NCBI GenBank assembly: GCA_022824005.1
Contig: JAJEBG010000060.1
Span: 1-64,000, forward strand
From: Paracoccaceae bacterium
GTDB lineage: Bacteria > Pseudomonadota > Alphaproteobacteria > Rhodobacterales > Rhodobacteraceae
DNA length: 64,000 nt
Reading direction: 5' to 3'
Made by a program: the position numbers and the translations under genes. Position 1 is the first letter of the stretch; each line of letters starts with the position of its first letter. Positions 51,652 to 60,166 of this stretch are shown here, piece after piece. The notes beneath the pieces were generated by a model. It ran no database searches, was not told the origin of the DNA, and saw only the letters and a program-made list of their open reading frames with translations.

Positions 51652-51738
51652 GCTGTGCCCGTAACGTGCGGGTGACACCTCTTGGTGTGTTGGATTTGGC
51701 GACAAAGACAAGCTGTGCCCGTAACGTGCGGGTGACAC
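51652..51738. promoter_or_regulatory. Repeated 27-base operator-like site before ugpB
   Basis: An identical 27-base sequence occurs at 51652-51678 and 51712-51738, exactly 60 bases apart, in the lacI-ugpB divergent region. Its core CCCGTAACGTGCGGG is an imperfect dyad centred on a C, the size and type of a LacI-family operator. The second copy ends 16 bases before the ugpB start, where a bound repressor would block transcription or translation. The promoter boxes are not clear. Confidence 0.6.
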
Positions 51739-51754
51739 AATTTGGAGTAGACAG

Positions 51755-53059
51755 ATGAAACTTCTCAATCTCAGTGCTGCGGCACTCGTCACGTCCTTTG
51801 TAGGTCAGGCGGCTTTCGCAGAAACAGAAATCACCTGGTGGCATGCCATGGGCGGACAGCTTGGTGAAACCGTCAACGAAGTAGCAGAAAAATTCAACGC
51901 CAGCCAGGACGACTACAAGATCATACCTGTCTTCAAGGGCAGCTACGAGGAAACTCTTACCTCAGGCATCGCAGCCTTCCGCGCAGGTGAACATCCCAAT
52001 GTCATTCAGGTTTTCGACGCCGGTGCTGCGACAGTTATCGGTGCGAAAGGGGCGACAATCCCGGTGCAGGACTTACTGGCTGATAACGGTATTGCGTTCG
52101 ACATCAATGATTACATCGCGGGTGTGCGTTACTTCTATGCCGACAGCGATGGCAAGATGATCGGCATGCCGTTCAATTCTTCTACCCCGATCATGTACTA
52201 CAACGCCGGCGCGCTTGCTAAAGCGGGTGTTGAGCCGCCGAAGACATGGGAAGAGTTCCAGTCTGTCACGGCCCCAGCCTTGAAAGATGCAGGCTACATC
52301 CCGCTAAGCCAGTCGCACCTGCCGTGGATCTTCACCGAGAATTTCTTCTCGCGCCATAACCTGCAGTTCGCTTCGAACAACAACGGCTATGACGGCGCTG
52401 ACACGCAGATCATGGTCGACAACCCGGCGATCAAAGCTCATTTTACGGCACTGACCGAGTGGAAGGACAAAGGTCTGTTCGAGTGGTACGGCACCGGCTG
52501 GGGCGACAACGCGAAGCCGTTTGAAGATGGTGAAGTGGCCATGTGGCTGGGCTCTTCCGGCTCTTTCGGTGGTCTGTTGAAAAAGGACCTGGGTTTTGAG
52601 TTCTCGGCGACTATGTTGCCATACTGGGAAGCCGTGACAACCGAACCAACACAGACCTTTATTGGCGGCGCGGCGTTGTTTGCAATGTCGGGCAAGTCGG
52701 AGGAAGAGAACAAGGCCACCGCCGAGTTTTTCAAGTTCCTCACCAATGCGGACACACAGTATTTTTGGCATCAGGCGACCGGTTATGTACCGATCACAGA
52801 GGCCGCATATGAGGTTGCAAAGGCCGACGGCCACTATGAAAAGTTTCCGGCAGCCGAGGTCGGCATTGAGCAGCTGACCTTGCCAGCCGGTGATTTTACA
52901 CGCGGTTATCGCATGGGCTTCTACGTGCAGATCCGCGACGTCATGAACCGTGAATACGGCCGTATCCTGACCGGCGAAACCAGCGTCGATGACGCTTTCG
53001 CGACGATCCAGGAAGAAGCCAACCAGCTGCTTGAGCGCTTTGCCAAGACGCAGGGCTAA
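51755..53059 (+). CDS. ugpB: UgpB-like glycerol-3-phosphate-binding protein
   Basis: A 434-residue periplasmic binding protein with signal peptide MKLLNLSAAALVTSFVGQ...FA. The mature part starts EITWWHAMGGQLGETVNEVA and contains MPFNSSTPIMYYN, a conserved ligand-pocket stretch of UgpB. It captures sn-glycerol-3-phosphate, and in relatives glycerophosphocholine, for the ABC permease encoded next. The gene is intact, although its regulator is broken. ATG at 51755 has ggag upstream. Confidence 0.9.
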   Translation: MKLLNLSAAALVTSFVGQAAFAETEITWWHAMGGQLGETVNEVAEKFNASQDDYKIIPVFKGSYEETLTSGIAAFRAGEHPNVIQVFDAGAATVIGAKGATIPVQDLLADNGIAFDINDYIAGVRYFYADSDGKMIGMPFNSSTPIMYYNAGALAKAGVEPPKTWEEFQSVTAPALKDAGYIPLSQSHLPWIFTENFFSRHNLQFASNNNGYDGADTQIMVDNPAIKAHFTALTEWKDKGLFEWYGTGWGDNAKPFEDGEVAMWLGSSGSFGGLLKKDLGFEFSATMLPYWEAVTTEPTQTFIGGAALFAMSGKSEEENKATAEFFKFLTNADTQYFWHQATGYVPITEAAYEVAKADGHYEKFPAAEVGIEQLTLPAGDFTRGYRMGFYVQIRDVMNREYGRILTGETSVDDAFATIQEEANQLLERFAKTQG

Positions 53060-53124
53060 GGCCTGACGATCCTTCCGGTGGCTGCAAATAGCGGTCACCG
53101 GTTCTTTTGCTTTTTGGGGGCTTT

Positions 53125-54006
53125 ATGAAGCGCGCGGGTTTCACAACAGTCTGGTTGCCAGTGGCGCTGCTGCTGCCACAACTATCAATCATTGCGATCT
53201 TCTTTTACTGGCCAGCGGGTTGGGCTGTGCAATCTTCCTTCTACTTGCAAGACCCGTTCGGCTTTGGCTCTACTTTCGTGGGGCTCGACAACTACACCGA
53301 CCTTGGGCGCAACACCGAATATCTGCGCATCGCTTGGTTCACTGTGATCTACACCTGTCTTGTGACGTTCTTCTCGCTTGCCATCGCGCTACTGCTTGCG
53401 GTGAAAGCCGATAAAGTGATCCGAGGCGCGCGCACCTATCGCACATTGCTGATGTGGGTCTATGCCGTGGCCCCGCCCGTCGCGGGCTTCATGGGTATCA
53501 TGTTCTTTGACCAGCGGACTGGACCGATCACCGACCTGTTCCAGACCGTCGGCTCGGACTTCAAGCTGGGCGTCAACTACACGGACACGGCGACAGCCAT
53601 GGTCATCGCGGCCGTTTGGAAACAGATCCCGGTGAACTTCATTTTCTTCCTGTCGGGGTTGCAGTCAATCCCGAAATCGGTGAATGAGGCGGCGATAATC
53701 GACAATCGTTCTGCCACGGGCCGCTTTTGGCAAGTGACCTTCCCGCTGCTGGCGCCGACGACCTTCTTCCTGTTGATCATCAACATCACCTACGCCCTTT
53801 TCGACACCTTCGGCATCATCGACACGCTGCTGAAAGGCGAGCCCGGCAACAACCCGATGACTCTTGTCTACAAGGTATTTCTGGACGGGTTTCGGGGCAA
53901 CGACCTGGGCGGCTCGTCCGCGCAGTCGGTGATCCTTATGGTCCTTGTCCTGATCCTGACCGTCTTTCAGTTCCGACTGATTGAACGACGCATTCATTAT
54001 ACGTGA
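53125..54006 (+). CDS. ugpA: UgpA-like ABC permease
   Basis: A 293-residue permease with six hydrophobic helices, starting FTTVWLPVALLLPQLSIIAI and FYWPAGWAVQSSFYLQDPFG, closely like UgpA. The EAA coupling loop is VNEAAIIDNRSATGRFWQ, keeping the Gly-like spacing but with Asp-Asn. I chose ATG at 53125 after a strong ggggg site; an earlier ATG at 53107 would add six residues. Confidence 0.92.
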   Translation: MKRAGFTTVWLPVALLLPQLSIIAIFFYWPAGWAVQSSFYLQDPFGFGSTFVGLDNYTDLGRNTEYLRIAWFTVIYTCLVTFFSLAIALLLAVKADKVIRGARTYRTLLMWVYAVAPPVAGFMGIMFFDQRTGPITDLFQTVGSDFKLGVNYTDTATAMVIAAVWKQIPVNFIFFLSGLQSIPKSVNEAAIIDNRSATGRFWQVTFPLLAPTTFFLLIINITYALFDTFGIIDTLLKGEPGNNPMTLVYKVFLDGFRGNDLGGSSAQSVILMVLVLILTVFQFRLIERRIHYT

Positions 54007-54013
54007 GGTGGCC

Positions 54014-54916
54014 ATGACCGGGATTTCCGACACCTTCACCCAATCCAAAAAACACGTCGCACGGCGACCGATCAAATGGTCGGTCGTGGGCGATCATGCG
54101 GTCCTGGTTGCCGGTGTCTTGTTGATGGTGCTGCCGGTTTTCATGGTCTTCGCGACCTCCTCGCATGACCGGATCGAGATCGCCCGGACCGGGCTGCAGT
54201 TCGGCTTTTCAGATCAGTTGGGCGTCAACTATGGCAAGGCGATGTTCGAGAAAGGGGGGTTCACCGACACGGTGGATGGCTCGCTTATGCTGATGAACTC
54301 TATGATCCTGGGTTTCGGTTTCGCGATCGGCAAAATCATCATCTCGATGATGGCGGCCTATGCGATCGTCTACTTCCGGCTGCGGTTCGCCACGCTGGCG
54401 TTCTGGATCATCTTCACCACGCTGCTTTTGCCGCTGGAGGTGCGGATCTTGCCCTCCTATGAGGCGATCCAGAGTCTTGGTATGGCCAACACCTATTCAG
54501 GCCTGATCATCCCGCTGATTGCGTCCGCAACCGGCACATTCTTCTTTCGGCAGTTCTTCCGCTCGGTCCCCGAAGAATTGGTTGAGGCCGCGCGGATTGA
54601 TGGTGCAGGACCGGTAAAGTTCTTCATCGACATTCTGGTTCCACTCTCTCGGACCATGATCGCGGCGATCTTCATCATCATGTTTGTCTTCGGCTGGAAC
54701 CAGTACCTCTGGCCCACGATGATCACGACCGAAGAGAGCATGTTCACTTTGGTGCGCGGGATCAAGCAGATCACACAGGGCGTAGTCGACAGCAATGACA
54801 TCCCCGAATACGGGCAAGCACTGGCACTCTCCATCATCGCAATCATCCCGCCTGTGCTGATCGTGCTGTTCTTCCAAAATTGGTTCGTCAAGGGCCTTAC
54901 AGAATCCGATAAGTAG
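54014..54916 (+). CDS. ugpE: UgpE-like ABC permease
   Basis: A 300-residue permease with six hydrophobic helices. Regions [39 protein letters not shown] (the EAA coupling loop) and FGWNQYLWP are very close to E. coli UgpE. ATG at 54014 follows gaggtggcc and starts 7 bases after the ugpA stop. It forms the membrane channel with UgpA. Confidence 0.92.
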   Translation: MTGISDTFTQSKKHVARRPIKWSVVGDHAVLVAGVLLMVLPVFMVFATSSHDRIEIARTGLQFGFSDQLGVNYGKAMFEKGGFTDTVDGSLMLMNSMILGFGFAIGKIIISMMAAYAIVYFRLRFATLAFWIIFTTLLLPLEVRILPSYEAIQSLGMANTYSGLIIPLIASATGTFFFRQFFRSVPEELVEAARIDGAGPVKFFIDILVPLSRTMIAAIFIIMFVFGWNQYLWPTMITTEESMFTLVRGIKQITQGVVDSNDIPEYGQALALSIIAIIPPVLIVLFFQNWFVKGLTESDK

Positions 54917-54926
54917 GGAAATTCAG

Positions 54927-55973
54927 ATGGCAGTCGTCACACTCAACGCGGTCGGCAAGACCTATCCAAACGGGTTCGAGGCGGTGAAGCCGTCAAGCTT
55001 CACCATTGCTGATGGCGAGTTCGTCGTGCTGGTCGGCCCCTCCGGCTGCGGAAAGTCCACGCTTCTCAGGATGGTCGCGGGGCTGGAAGAGATCACCGCA
55101 GGTGCGCTGCAGATCGGCGAGCGCGAAGTGAACGATGTAGACCCTGCTGACCGCGACATCGCGATGGTGTTCCAGAACTACGCACTTTATCCGCATATGA
55201 CCGTGCGCAAAAACATCGGCTACGGGCTGAAGAACCGCGGCACCTCCACCGACGCCATCGAGGCGAAGGTACAAGAGGCCGCCAAAATGCTTAACCTTAC
55301 CGAGCTTCTGGACCGAAAGCCTTCGCAGCTTTCAGGTGGTCAGCGCCAGCGGGTCGCCATGGGGCGTGCGGTCGTGCGCGACCCGTCACTCTTCCTGTTC
55401 GATGAGCCGCTGTCGAATCTCGACGCAAAACTGCGCAATCAGATGCGGATCGAGATCAAGGCGCTGCAGCGTCGCCTCGGCGTGACGTCGATCTACGTGA
55501 CCCATGACCAGGTCGAGGCGATGACCATGGCCGACCGCATTATCGTCCTGAATGGAGGCGAGATCGAGCAGATCGGCACTCCAGCGGAAATCTACCATTC
55601 CCCTGCGTCGACCTTTGTCGCCTCTTTCATGGGGGCCCCACCGATGAACCTGATAGAGGCTTGGATCGAGGACGGGGCAGTGCGTGTGAATGATGGCACC
55701 CTTCTCGCTTCGAGCGGAAATCGCACGGTAGGCCCTGTGCATCTGGGCATTCGACCTGAGGACGTGCAATTGGCTGAAAACGGCCAAATCCCGTTCGATA
55801 TTTCGATTGTCGAGGAGTTGGGAGCGCGCCGTTTGCTGCATGGTGAACTGGGCGGACAGCCCTTCACCGTCCACGTCGGCAAGGACGTGCCCGCAACAGC
55901 AGGCCAGACAACGGTGCATCTAAAACCAGAAAGCCTGTGCTTCTTTGACCCCAAGACGGGGAAAGCAACGTGA
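54927..55973 (+). CDS. ugpC: UgpC/MalK-type ABC ATPase
   Basis: A 348-residue ATPase: Walker [15 protein letters not shown], signature [15 protein letters not shown], Walker [17 protein letters not shown] and a C-terminal TOBE-type regulatory domain ([15 protein letters not shown]). It powers UgpAE. The end overlaps the next gene as GTGA. In E. coli the C-terminal domain also takes part in regulation by phosphate; nothing here shows that. Confidence 0.93.
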   Translation: MAVVTLNAVGKTYPNGFEAVKPSSFTIADGEFVVLVGPSGCGKSTLLRMVAGLEEITAGALQIGEREVNDVDPADRDIAMVFQNYALYPHMTVRKNIGYGLKNRGTSTDAIEAKVQEAAKMLNLTELLDRKPSQLSGGQRQRVAMGRAVVRDPSLFLFDEPLSNLDAKLRNQMRIEIKALQRRLGVTSIYVTHDQVEAMTMADRIIVLNGGEIEQIGTPAEIYHSPASTFVASFMGAPPMNLIEAWIEDGAVRVNDGTLLASSGNRTVGPVHLGIRPEDVQLAENGQIPFDISIVEELGARRLLHGELGGQPFTVHVGKDVPATAGQTTVHLKPESLCFFDPKTGKAT

Positions 55974-56974
55974 TCACCAGAACAATGCCGGTGCTTCCAC
56001 CGATGGAGGCAGTCCAAAAGGCAGCTATCCTGTCGTCCTGCCGCACCAGTGATGCACACCGTGCGCTTTTGGCAAGCACCCCGGCAATGAACGCCGTGCA
56101 GATTGGTGGCACGGCATCAGGTGATTTGCTGCCTGCTACATTAACGCTCGTGGCCTGGAACGTGGAGCGGTGCCTCTTCCCTGAGGACACCGCAGCCCAT
56201 CTGGCACCTCTTGCTCCGGATATCGTGTTGCTGTCCGAGGTGGATCACGGCATGGCCCGTACGGGGCAGCGCCACACGACCGAGGCGGTCGCGGAGGCTT
56301 TGGGAATGAGCTATGCCTTCGGTGTGGAGTTCTTTGAACTCGACCTGGGCGGGCCGACAGAGCGGTCTTTTTGCGAAGATGATTTCAACGCACTGGGATG
56401 GCATGGCAATGCGGTGCTGTCGCGCGTTCCATTGAACCGTGTTGCGATGGTTCGTCTCGATGACGCCGGCCATTGGTTTGCGGCGAATAACGGCGCCACC
56501 GATCCTGACCAACCACGCATCGGTGGCCGTATGGCGGTTTTGGCACAGGTTGCCACCGTCAAAGGGCCGCTGACCGTGGTTTCAACGCATCTCGAAAGCA
56601 ACGCCGACGCCGCGTTCCGCGCCCAGCAGTTTAGCATCTTGCTGGATGCAGTCGAAACCTTTGCGCCTTCCGGGCCAGTCCTGCTCGGTGGCGATCTCAA
56701 TACTGGCAACCACATGCCACCTGACTATGACTGGCGGCGCGAGACGCTATTTTCCTTGGGCGAGGCGCGTGGGTATGCGTGGACGGCAACAGCCGATGGG
56801 CCCACAACGCGCTCAAGTATCATTACGCCTCATCCTGACCGGGTGATGAAGCTTGACTGGATATTGGTCCGGGGCGCTATGCCGGAGGCAAGCGGAATTT
56901 TGTCTTCGCTTGACGCGACAAATAAACCTTTGTCCGACCACGATGCCGTTTGGTCGCGCCTTGTTATCGAATGA
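55970..56974 (+). CDS. Endonuclease/exonuclease/phosphatase-fold hydrolase, fifth gene of the ugp operon
   Basis: A 334-residue protein with the EEP catalytic set in order: [12 protein letters not shown] (Asn), [10 protein letters not shown] (metal Glu), [11 protein letters not shown] (His), [13 protein letters not shown] (Asp, Asn) and LDWILVRG...PLSDHDAVW (catalytic Asp-His). EEP enzymes cut phosphodiesters or phosphomonoesters in nucleic acids, inositol phosphates or phospholipids. It is translationally coupled to ugpC, in the place that ugpQ, a glycerophosphodiester phosphodiesterase of another fold, occupies in E. coli. No signal peptide is obvious, so it likely acts inside the cell. The first 45 residues are not recognisable. 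A role in hydrolysing imported glycerophosphodiesters is inferred. Confidence 0.8.
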   Translation: MITRTMPVLPPMEAVQKAAILSSCRTSDAHRALLASTPAMNAVQIGGTASGDLLPATLTLVAWNVERCLFPEDTAAHLAPLAPDIVLLSEVDHGMARTGQRHTTEAVAEALGMSYAFGVEFFELDLGGPTERSFCEDDFNALGWHGNAVLSRVPLNRVAMVRLDDAGHWFAANNGATDPDQPRIGGRMAVLAQVATVKGPLTVVSTHLESNADAAFRAQQFSILLDAVETFAPSGPVLLGGDLNTGNHMPPDYDWRRETLFSLGEARGYAWTATADGPTTRSSIITPHPDRVMKLDWILVRGAMPEASGILSSLDATNKPLSDHDAVWSRLVIE

Positions 56975-57196
56975 GATCTGAAGCGTTCGACCTGAACCTG
57001 ACCGCAACGATGCAGCAGAGTTAAAGCTCAGCAACGCTGCGCCAGCAAAGGCAAAAAGCAATATCGACTGTCTCCGCATTTCGTCAGCCAATCCACGCAG
57101 CGGCTAAAAAGTGGATTGAACTTTGTCTTCTCGGGCTGAAGCACAACGGACGGTTCGGCGACACATACTGCTTCACAGCGATAATTACGTCGCGCC

Positions 57197-57403
57197 GCAA
57201 CGCCACCTATTCCGACTCCATTTTCTGGCTGCTGGGGTACCAATTTTGTACATGGCGGGCTGATATTGGCGGGAGTCATCAAAATCAAACTGATCCTCGA
57301 AAACTGTGACGAATTGATGCGTCTCGCCGGATCGTCGACACTTGGTCACCTCAAGGCGGCAGGCATCATGCGCATTCTCCGTTCGGGCTACGCCCTCACT
57401 GCG
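57197..57403 (+). pseudogene. Tn3-family transposase relic, right copy
   Basis: This is a diverged direct copy of 49938-50153: it shares the internal deletion and carries an additional 8-base loss near its start. Translations include FWLLGYQFCTW and LILENCDELMRLAGSSTLGH, one frame apart. It closes the island 65 bases before the zapE stop. The 190 bases before it, after the ugp operon, show no gene I can support. Confidence 0.7.
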
Positions 57404-57467
57404 GACGTGGGGTGGTGATTTCGCGCCCCATTCATCTTTCTACCTTAAACTCGTCGATTGGCGAGGG

Positions 57468-58544
57468 TTAGGGATGCCAATCATCGCTTTGCATTTCGTG
57501 CAGACGCGAGGCGGTGCGTCCGAATTCAAAGGAGCCCGCTCCCTCAATGTAGAGTTTCTCCGGTTCTGCCGCGGCTGACGCGATCAATCTAACCTTGGCC
57601 TCGTAAAGGGCATCAATCAACATGACAAAACGCTTTGCCGCATTGTAGTTGGAGCGTGACAATCGTGGAATATTCTCAATCATCATCACACGGACGGAAT
57701 GGGCAATAGCCAGATAATCAGCCGGCCCATAAGGCTGACCACACAGATCCCAAAACTCGATTCTCGCGACACCATTGCAGAACTGGTGCAATGTCACCTC
57801 TCTTCCATTGACCAAAAGCGTATGTCTCTGCGCTTTTGGATCATGACCCCCCGTCAATCTGCCCCAGATTCTATCAATATTTCCTGTCGCCTCGGGATTG
57901 GCGGGAACAAAATAACGTGTCTCTCCAGCGAGGCGGTTTTGACGATGATCAAGCCCGGGAGAAATTTCATGCACCCAAAAGTTGGCAAGAAGTCGTTCAA
58001 TAAAGGGCACAAATAAATGGCGATTAATTCCGTTTTTATAAAGATCGCTCGGCGGGCGATTTGACGTTGTCACCACAATGGTGCCATTCACGGCGATCAA
58101 TTCAAACAATCTCCCAACAATGATGGCATCGGCGATATCATTGACTTGGCATTCATCAAGGCACAAAAGCCGTGATTGAGCGGCCACTTCCTCGGCCACA
58201 GGTTTGATAGCATCGCTCACACCCTGTTTCCGTGCTGCATTCATACGGGCATGAATATACTGCATAAATTCCATAAAGTGCCGCCGTGCCTTCTTCTCGG
58301 TCTTGGAATGGGTAAAGAATAAGTCCATTAACATCGACTTGCCGCGTCCAATGCCACCCCATAGATAAACCCCCTCTACGACTCGTTCTTGTTGCTTCGG
58401 CCTAAAAAATCGAGAACGCGGCGGCGAAACCAATATCTCTTCCAATTTCACCAAAATCTGAAGGGCCCGCCTCTGGCCGGCATCGTCCTGCCATTCTCCT
58501 GTCTCGACCTTTGAGTTATAAAGTCGGAGTAAGTTCTCATTCAT
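57468..58544 (-). CDS. zapE: ZapE/AFG1-family ATPase
   Basis: A 358-residue AAA-type ATPase with Walker A LWGGIGRGKSMLMDLFF, Walker B RLLCLDECQVNDIADA and sensor-like VVTTSNRPPSDLYKNGINR. ZapE acts at the division ring in E. coli; the mitochondrial relative AFG1 handles membrane proteins. The start is ATG at 58544. It lies 33 bases after the sirtuin gene on the same strand and ends against the accessory island. Confidence 0.9.
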   Translation of the reverse strand: MNENLLRLYNSKVETGEWQDDAGQRRALQILVKLEEILVSPPRSRFFRPKQQERVVEGVYLWGGIGRGKSMLMDLFFTHSKTEKKARRHFMEFMQYIHARMNAARKQGVSDAIKPVAEEVAAQSRLLCLDECQVNDIADAIIVGRLFELIAVNGTIVVTTSNRPPSDLYKNGINRHLFVPFIERLLANFWVHEISPGLDHRQNRLAGETRYFVPANPEATGNIDRIWGRLTGGHDPKAQRHTLLVNGREVTLHQFCNGVARIEFWDLCGQPYGPADYLAIAHSVRVMMIENIPRLSRSNYNAAKRFVMLIDALYEAKVRLIASAAAEPEKLYIEGAGSFEFGRTASRLHEMQSDDWHP

Positions 58545-58577
58545 CTTCAGCTCATGGCTCTATGGATGGTTTCATTG

Positions 58578-59297
58578 TCACCGCCAATGCAATCCTCTGG
58601 CCATCAGTTCATCAACCCAAACTGGTACAATTTCGGTGGCAGGGCCCAAGCGGTGATCGTCAAAACAGTCTGAAATTTCCGTCGATTCCAGATTCAACTC
58701 GATGGTTTTAGCTCCCGCGGACTTGGCTTGAGAGACAAAGGTATTGGCCGGACTGACAGCGCCAGAAGTCCCGATAGACACGAAGAGATCAGCACCAAGC
58801 AACAGATCGTTGATACGCTCTAAATGATAAGGAATTTCACCAAACCAAACCACATCGGGTCGCACCGATTGAGCGCCACATCGCCCACAGATGTCGTCCG
58901 CCGATAATTCATCCGGTGACGGCCACCGATGACCACAATTATGACAGATGGCCGAGAGTAATTCTCCATGCATGTGGATGACATTGTGACTCCCCGCCCG
59001 CTCATGCAAATCGTCGACATTTTGTGTAATGATCGCCAATTCACACACATCCTCTAGCTTGGCCAAGGCGCAATGGGCGGCATTAGGCTTGACCTGCCGC
59101 AGTTTCATACGGCGCGCGTTGTAAAATGTATGAACCAAACTCGGATCGCGGAGAAAGCCTTCAGGGGTTGCCACATCTCGGATATCATAGCGGCTCCAGA
59201 CACCGCCAGCATCACGGAAAGTCGACAACCCGCTTTCCGCTGACAATCCGGCCCCCGACAGAACCACAATCCTCGACTGAAATTGGCGGCCAATCAC
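58578..59297 (-). CDS. cobB: NAD-dependent protein deacylase, class III sirtuin (CobB-like)
   Basis: A 239-residue Sir2 enzyme with GAGLSAESGLSTFRD, TQNVDDLH, catalytic His in IHMHGEL and a zinc set CHNC...CGRC. The acyl pocket has YNARRMKL, the Tyr-x-x-Arg pattern that favours succinyl and malonyl lysines in SIRT5-like and CobB proteins. It should remove acyl groups from lysines and use NAD. It is upstream of zapE in a small operon. Confidence 0.92.
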   Translation of the reverse strand: MIGRQFQSRIVVLSGAGLSAESGLSTFRDAGGVWSRYDIRDVATPEGFLRDPSLVHTFYNARRMKLRQVKPNAAHCALAKLEDVCELAIITQNVDDLHERAGSHNVIHMHGELLSAICHNCGHRWPSPDELSADDICGRCGAQSVRPDVVWFGEIPYHLERINDLLLGADLFVSIGTSGAVSPANTFVSQAKSAGAKTIELNLESTEISDCFDDHRLGPATEIVPVWVDELMARGLHWR

Positions 59298-59495
59298 TCA
59301 GGCCACTCTTCCCCTCATATCCAACCGCTGACGCGGCTCTGATTTTTTGTAAGGGGAGGATATTGGGCAACCTCAATGAAGCCTTCGTCGAATCGGATAT
59401 CCTTCATGATACGACGCGACAACCTAGACTTCTAGAAGAGAGGACTCGTCGCACCGCTGATCTTGGGGTCTCATCATAGCGAGACAGCGGCCGAC

Positions 59496-59981
59496 CTACT
59501 CCGCTTCGTCCATTTTCGATGCGTTAAGTTTAGCAAAATTTTCTTGACCAATGCGATCATGCAATGCCAATTGGGTTTCCAGAAAATCAATATGCCCCTC
59601 TTCATCGGCTAAGAGTTTCTCAAAAATGGCCATGGTACCGAAGTCACCGACATCACGGCAATATTGACAGGCTTCACTATAGAGGGCTCGCGCTTCCTCC
59701 TCAGCGGCAAGGTCACATTGCAAAGATTCCTTTGGCGATTGACCGATTCTTAGCGGGTCCAATTGTTGGAGATTGGGATGCCCCTCCAGAAAGATAATTC
59801 TTTCAATAATCGCGTCCGCATGATGCATTTCTTCAATGCTCTCTTCGCGGCTCTTCTTCGCCATGTGACCCAATCCCCAATCTTCTTGAAGTTTGTAATG
59901 GAGCCAAAACTGGCTAATGGCCGTTAATTCGCTGCGCAATGCACGGTTCAGATATTCAATGACTTTAGAATCGCCTTGCAT
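59496..59981 (-). CDS. bfr: Bacterioferritin
   Basis: A 161-residue four-helix iron-storage protein starting [20 protein letters not shown]. The ferroxidase ligands are in [11 protein letters not shown] (Glu, His) and [11 protein letters not shown], and the Met of EEMHHAD is the heme ligand between subunits. I chose ATG at 59981 rather than the Met five codons upstream, since family members begin MQGD. The 200 bases downstream, to the sirtuin gene, show no gene. Confidence 0.94.
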   Translation of the reverse strand: MQGDSKVIEYLNRALRSELTAISQFWLHYKLQEDWGLGHMAKKSREESIEEMHHADAIIERIIFLEGHPNLQQLDPLRIGQSPKESLQCDLAAEEEARALYSEACQYCRDVGDFGTMAIFEKLLADEEGHIDFLETQLALHDRIGQENFAKLNASKMDEAE

Positions 59982-60166
59982 GGCTTGATTTCTCATTTAA
60001 CCCTTGGCTTTGCCTAACTCAATCAATGGGGATTCAGAGGTCTAATGTCAAGGAATATTGGCACCTCACAACGCGCCAGGCCTAATCACAGGTTCAATCA
60101 AGAAATTGGATTTTAGCCAACCTTTTAAATTAAGAGCGTTGCCAATGAACCGGCAAAGCCGCTTCA

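Larger units (their letters stand above)
47613..57467. mobile_element. Composite accessory island between pnp and zapE
   Basis: This 9.9-kb stretch lies directly between the stop codons of pnp and zapE. It contains an IS30 relic, a metalloprotease/PIN gene pair, two copies of a Tn3-family transposase relic in direct orientation, two broken genes and a complete transporter operon. GC content rises visibly after 48 kb. No complete transposase or flanking target duplication is visible, so it looks like a layered, decayed integration site rather than one mobile unit. Confidence 0.7.

Noticed and set aside
51652-51738. CRISPR-like repeats
   Set aside because: Only two copies with a single spacer and no cas genes; the position fits operators.
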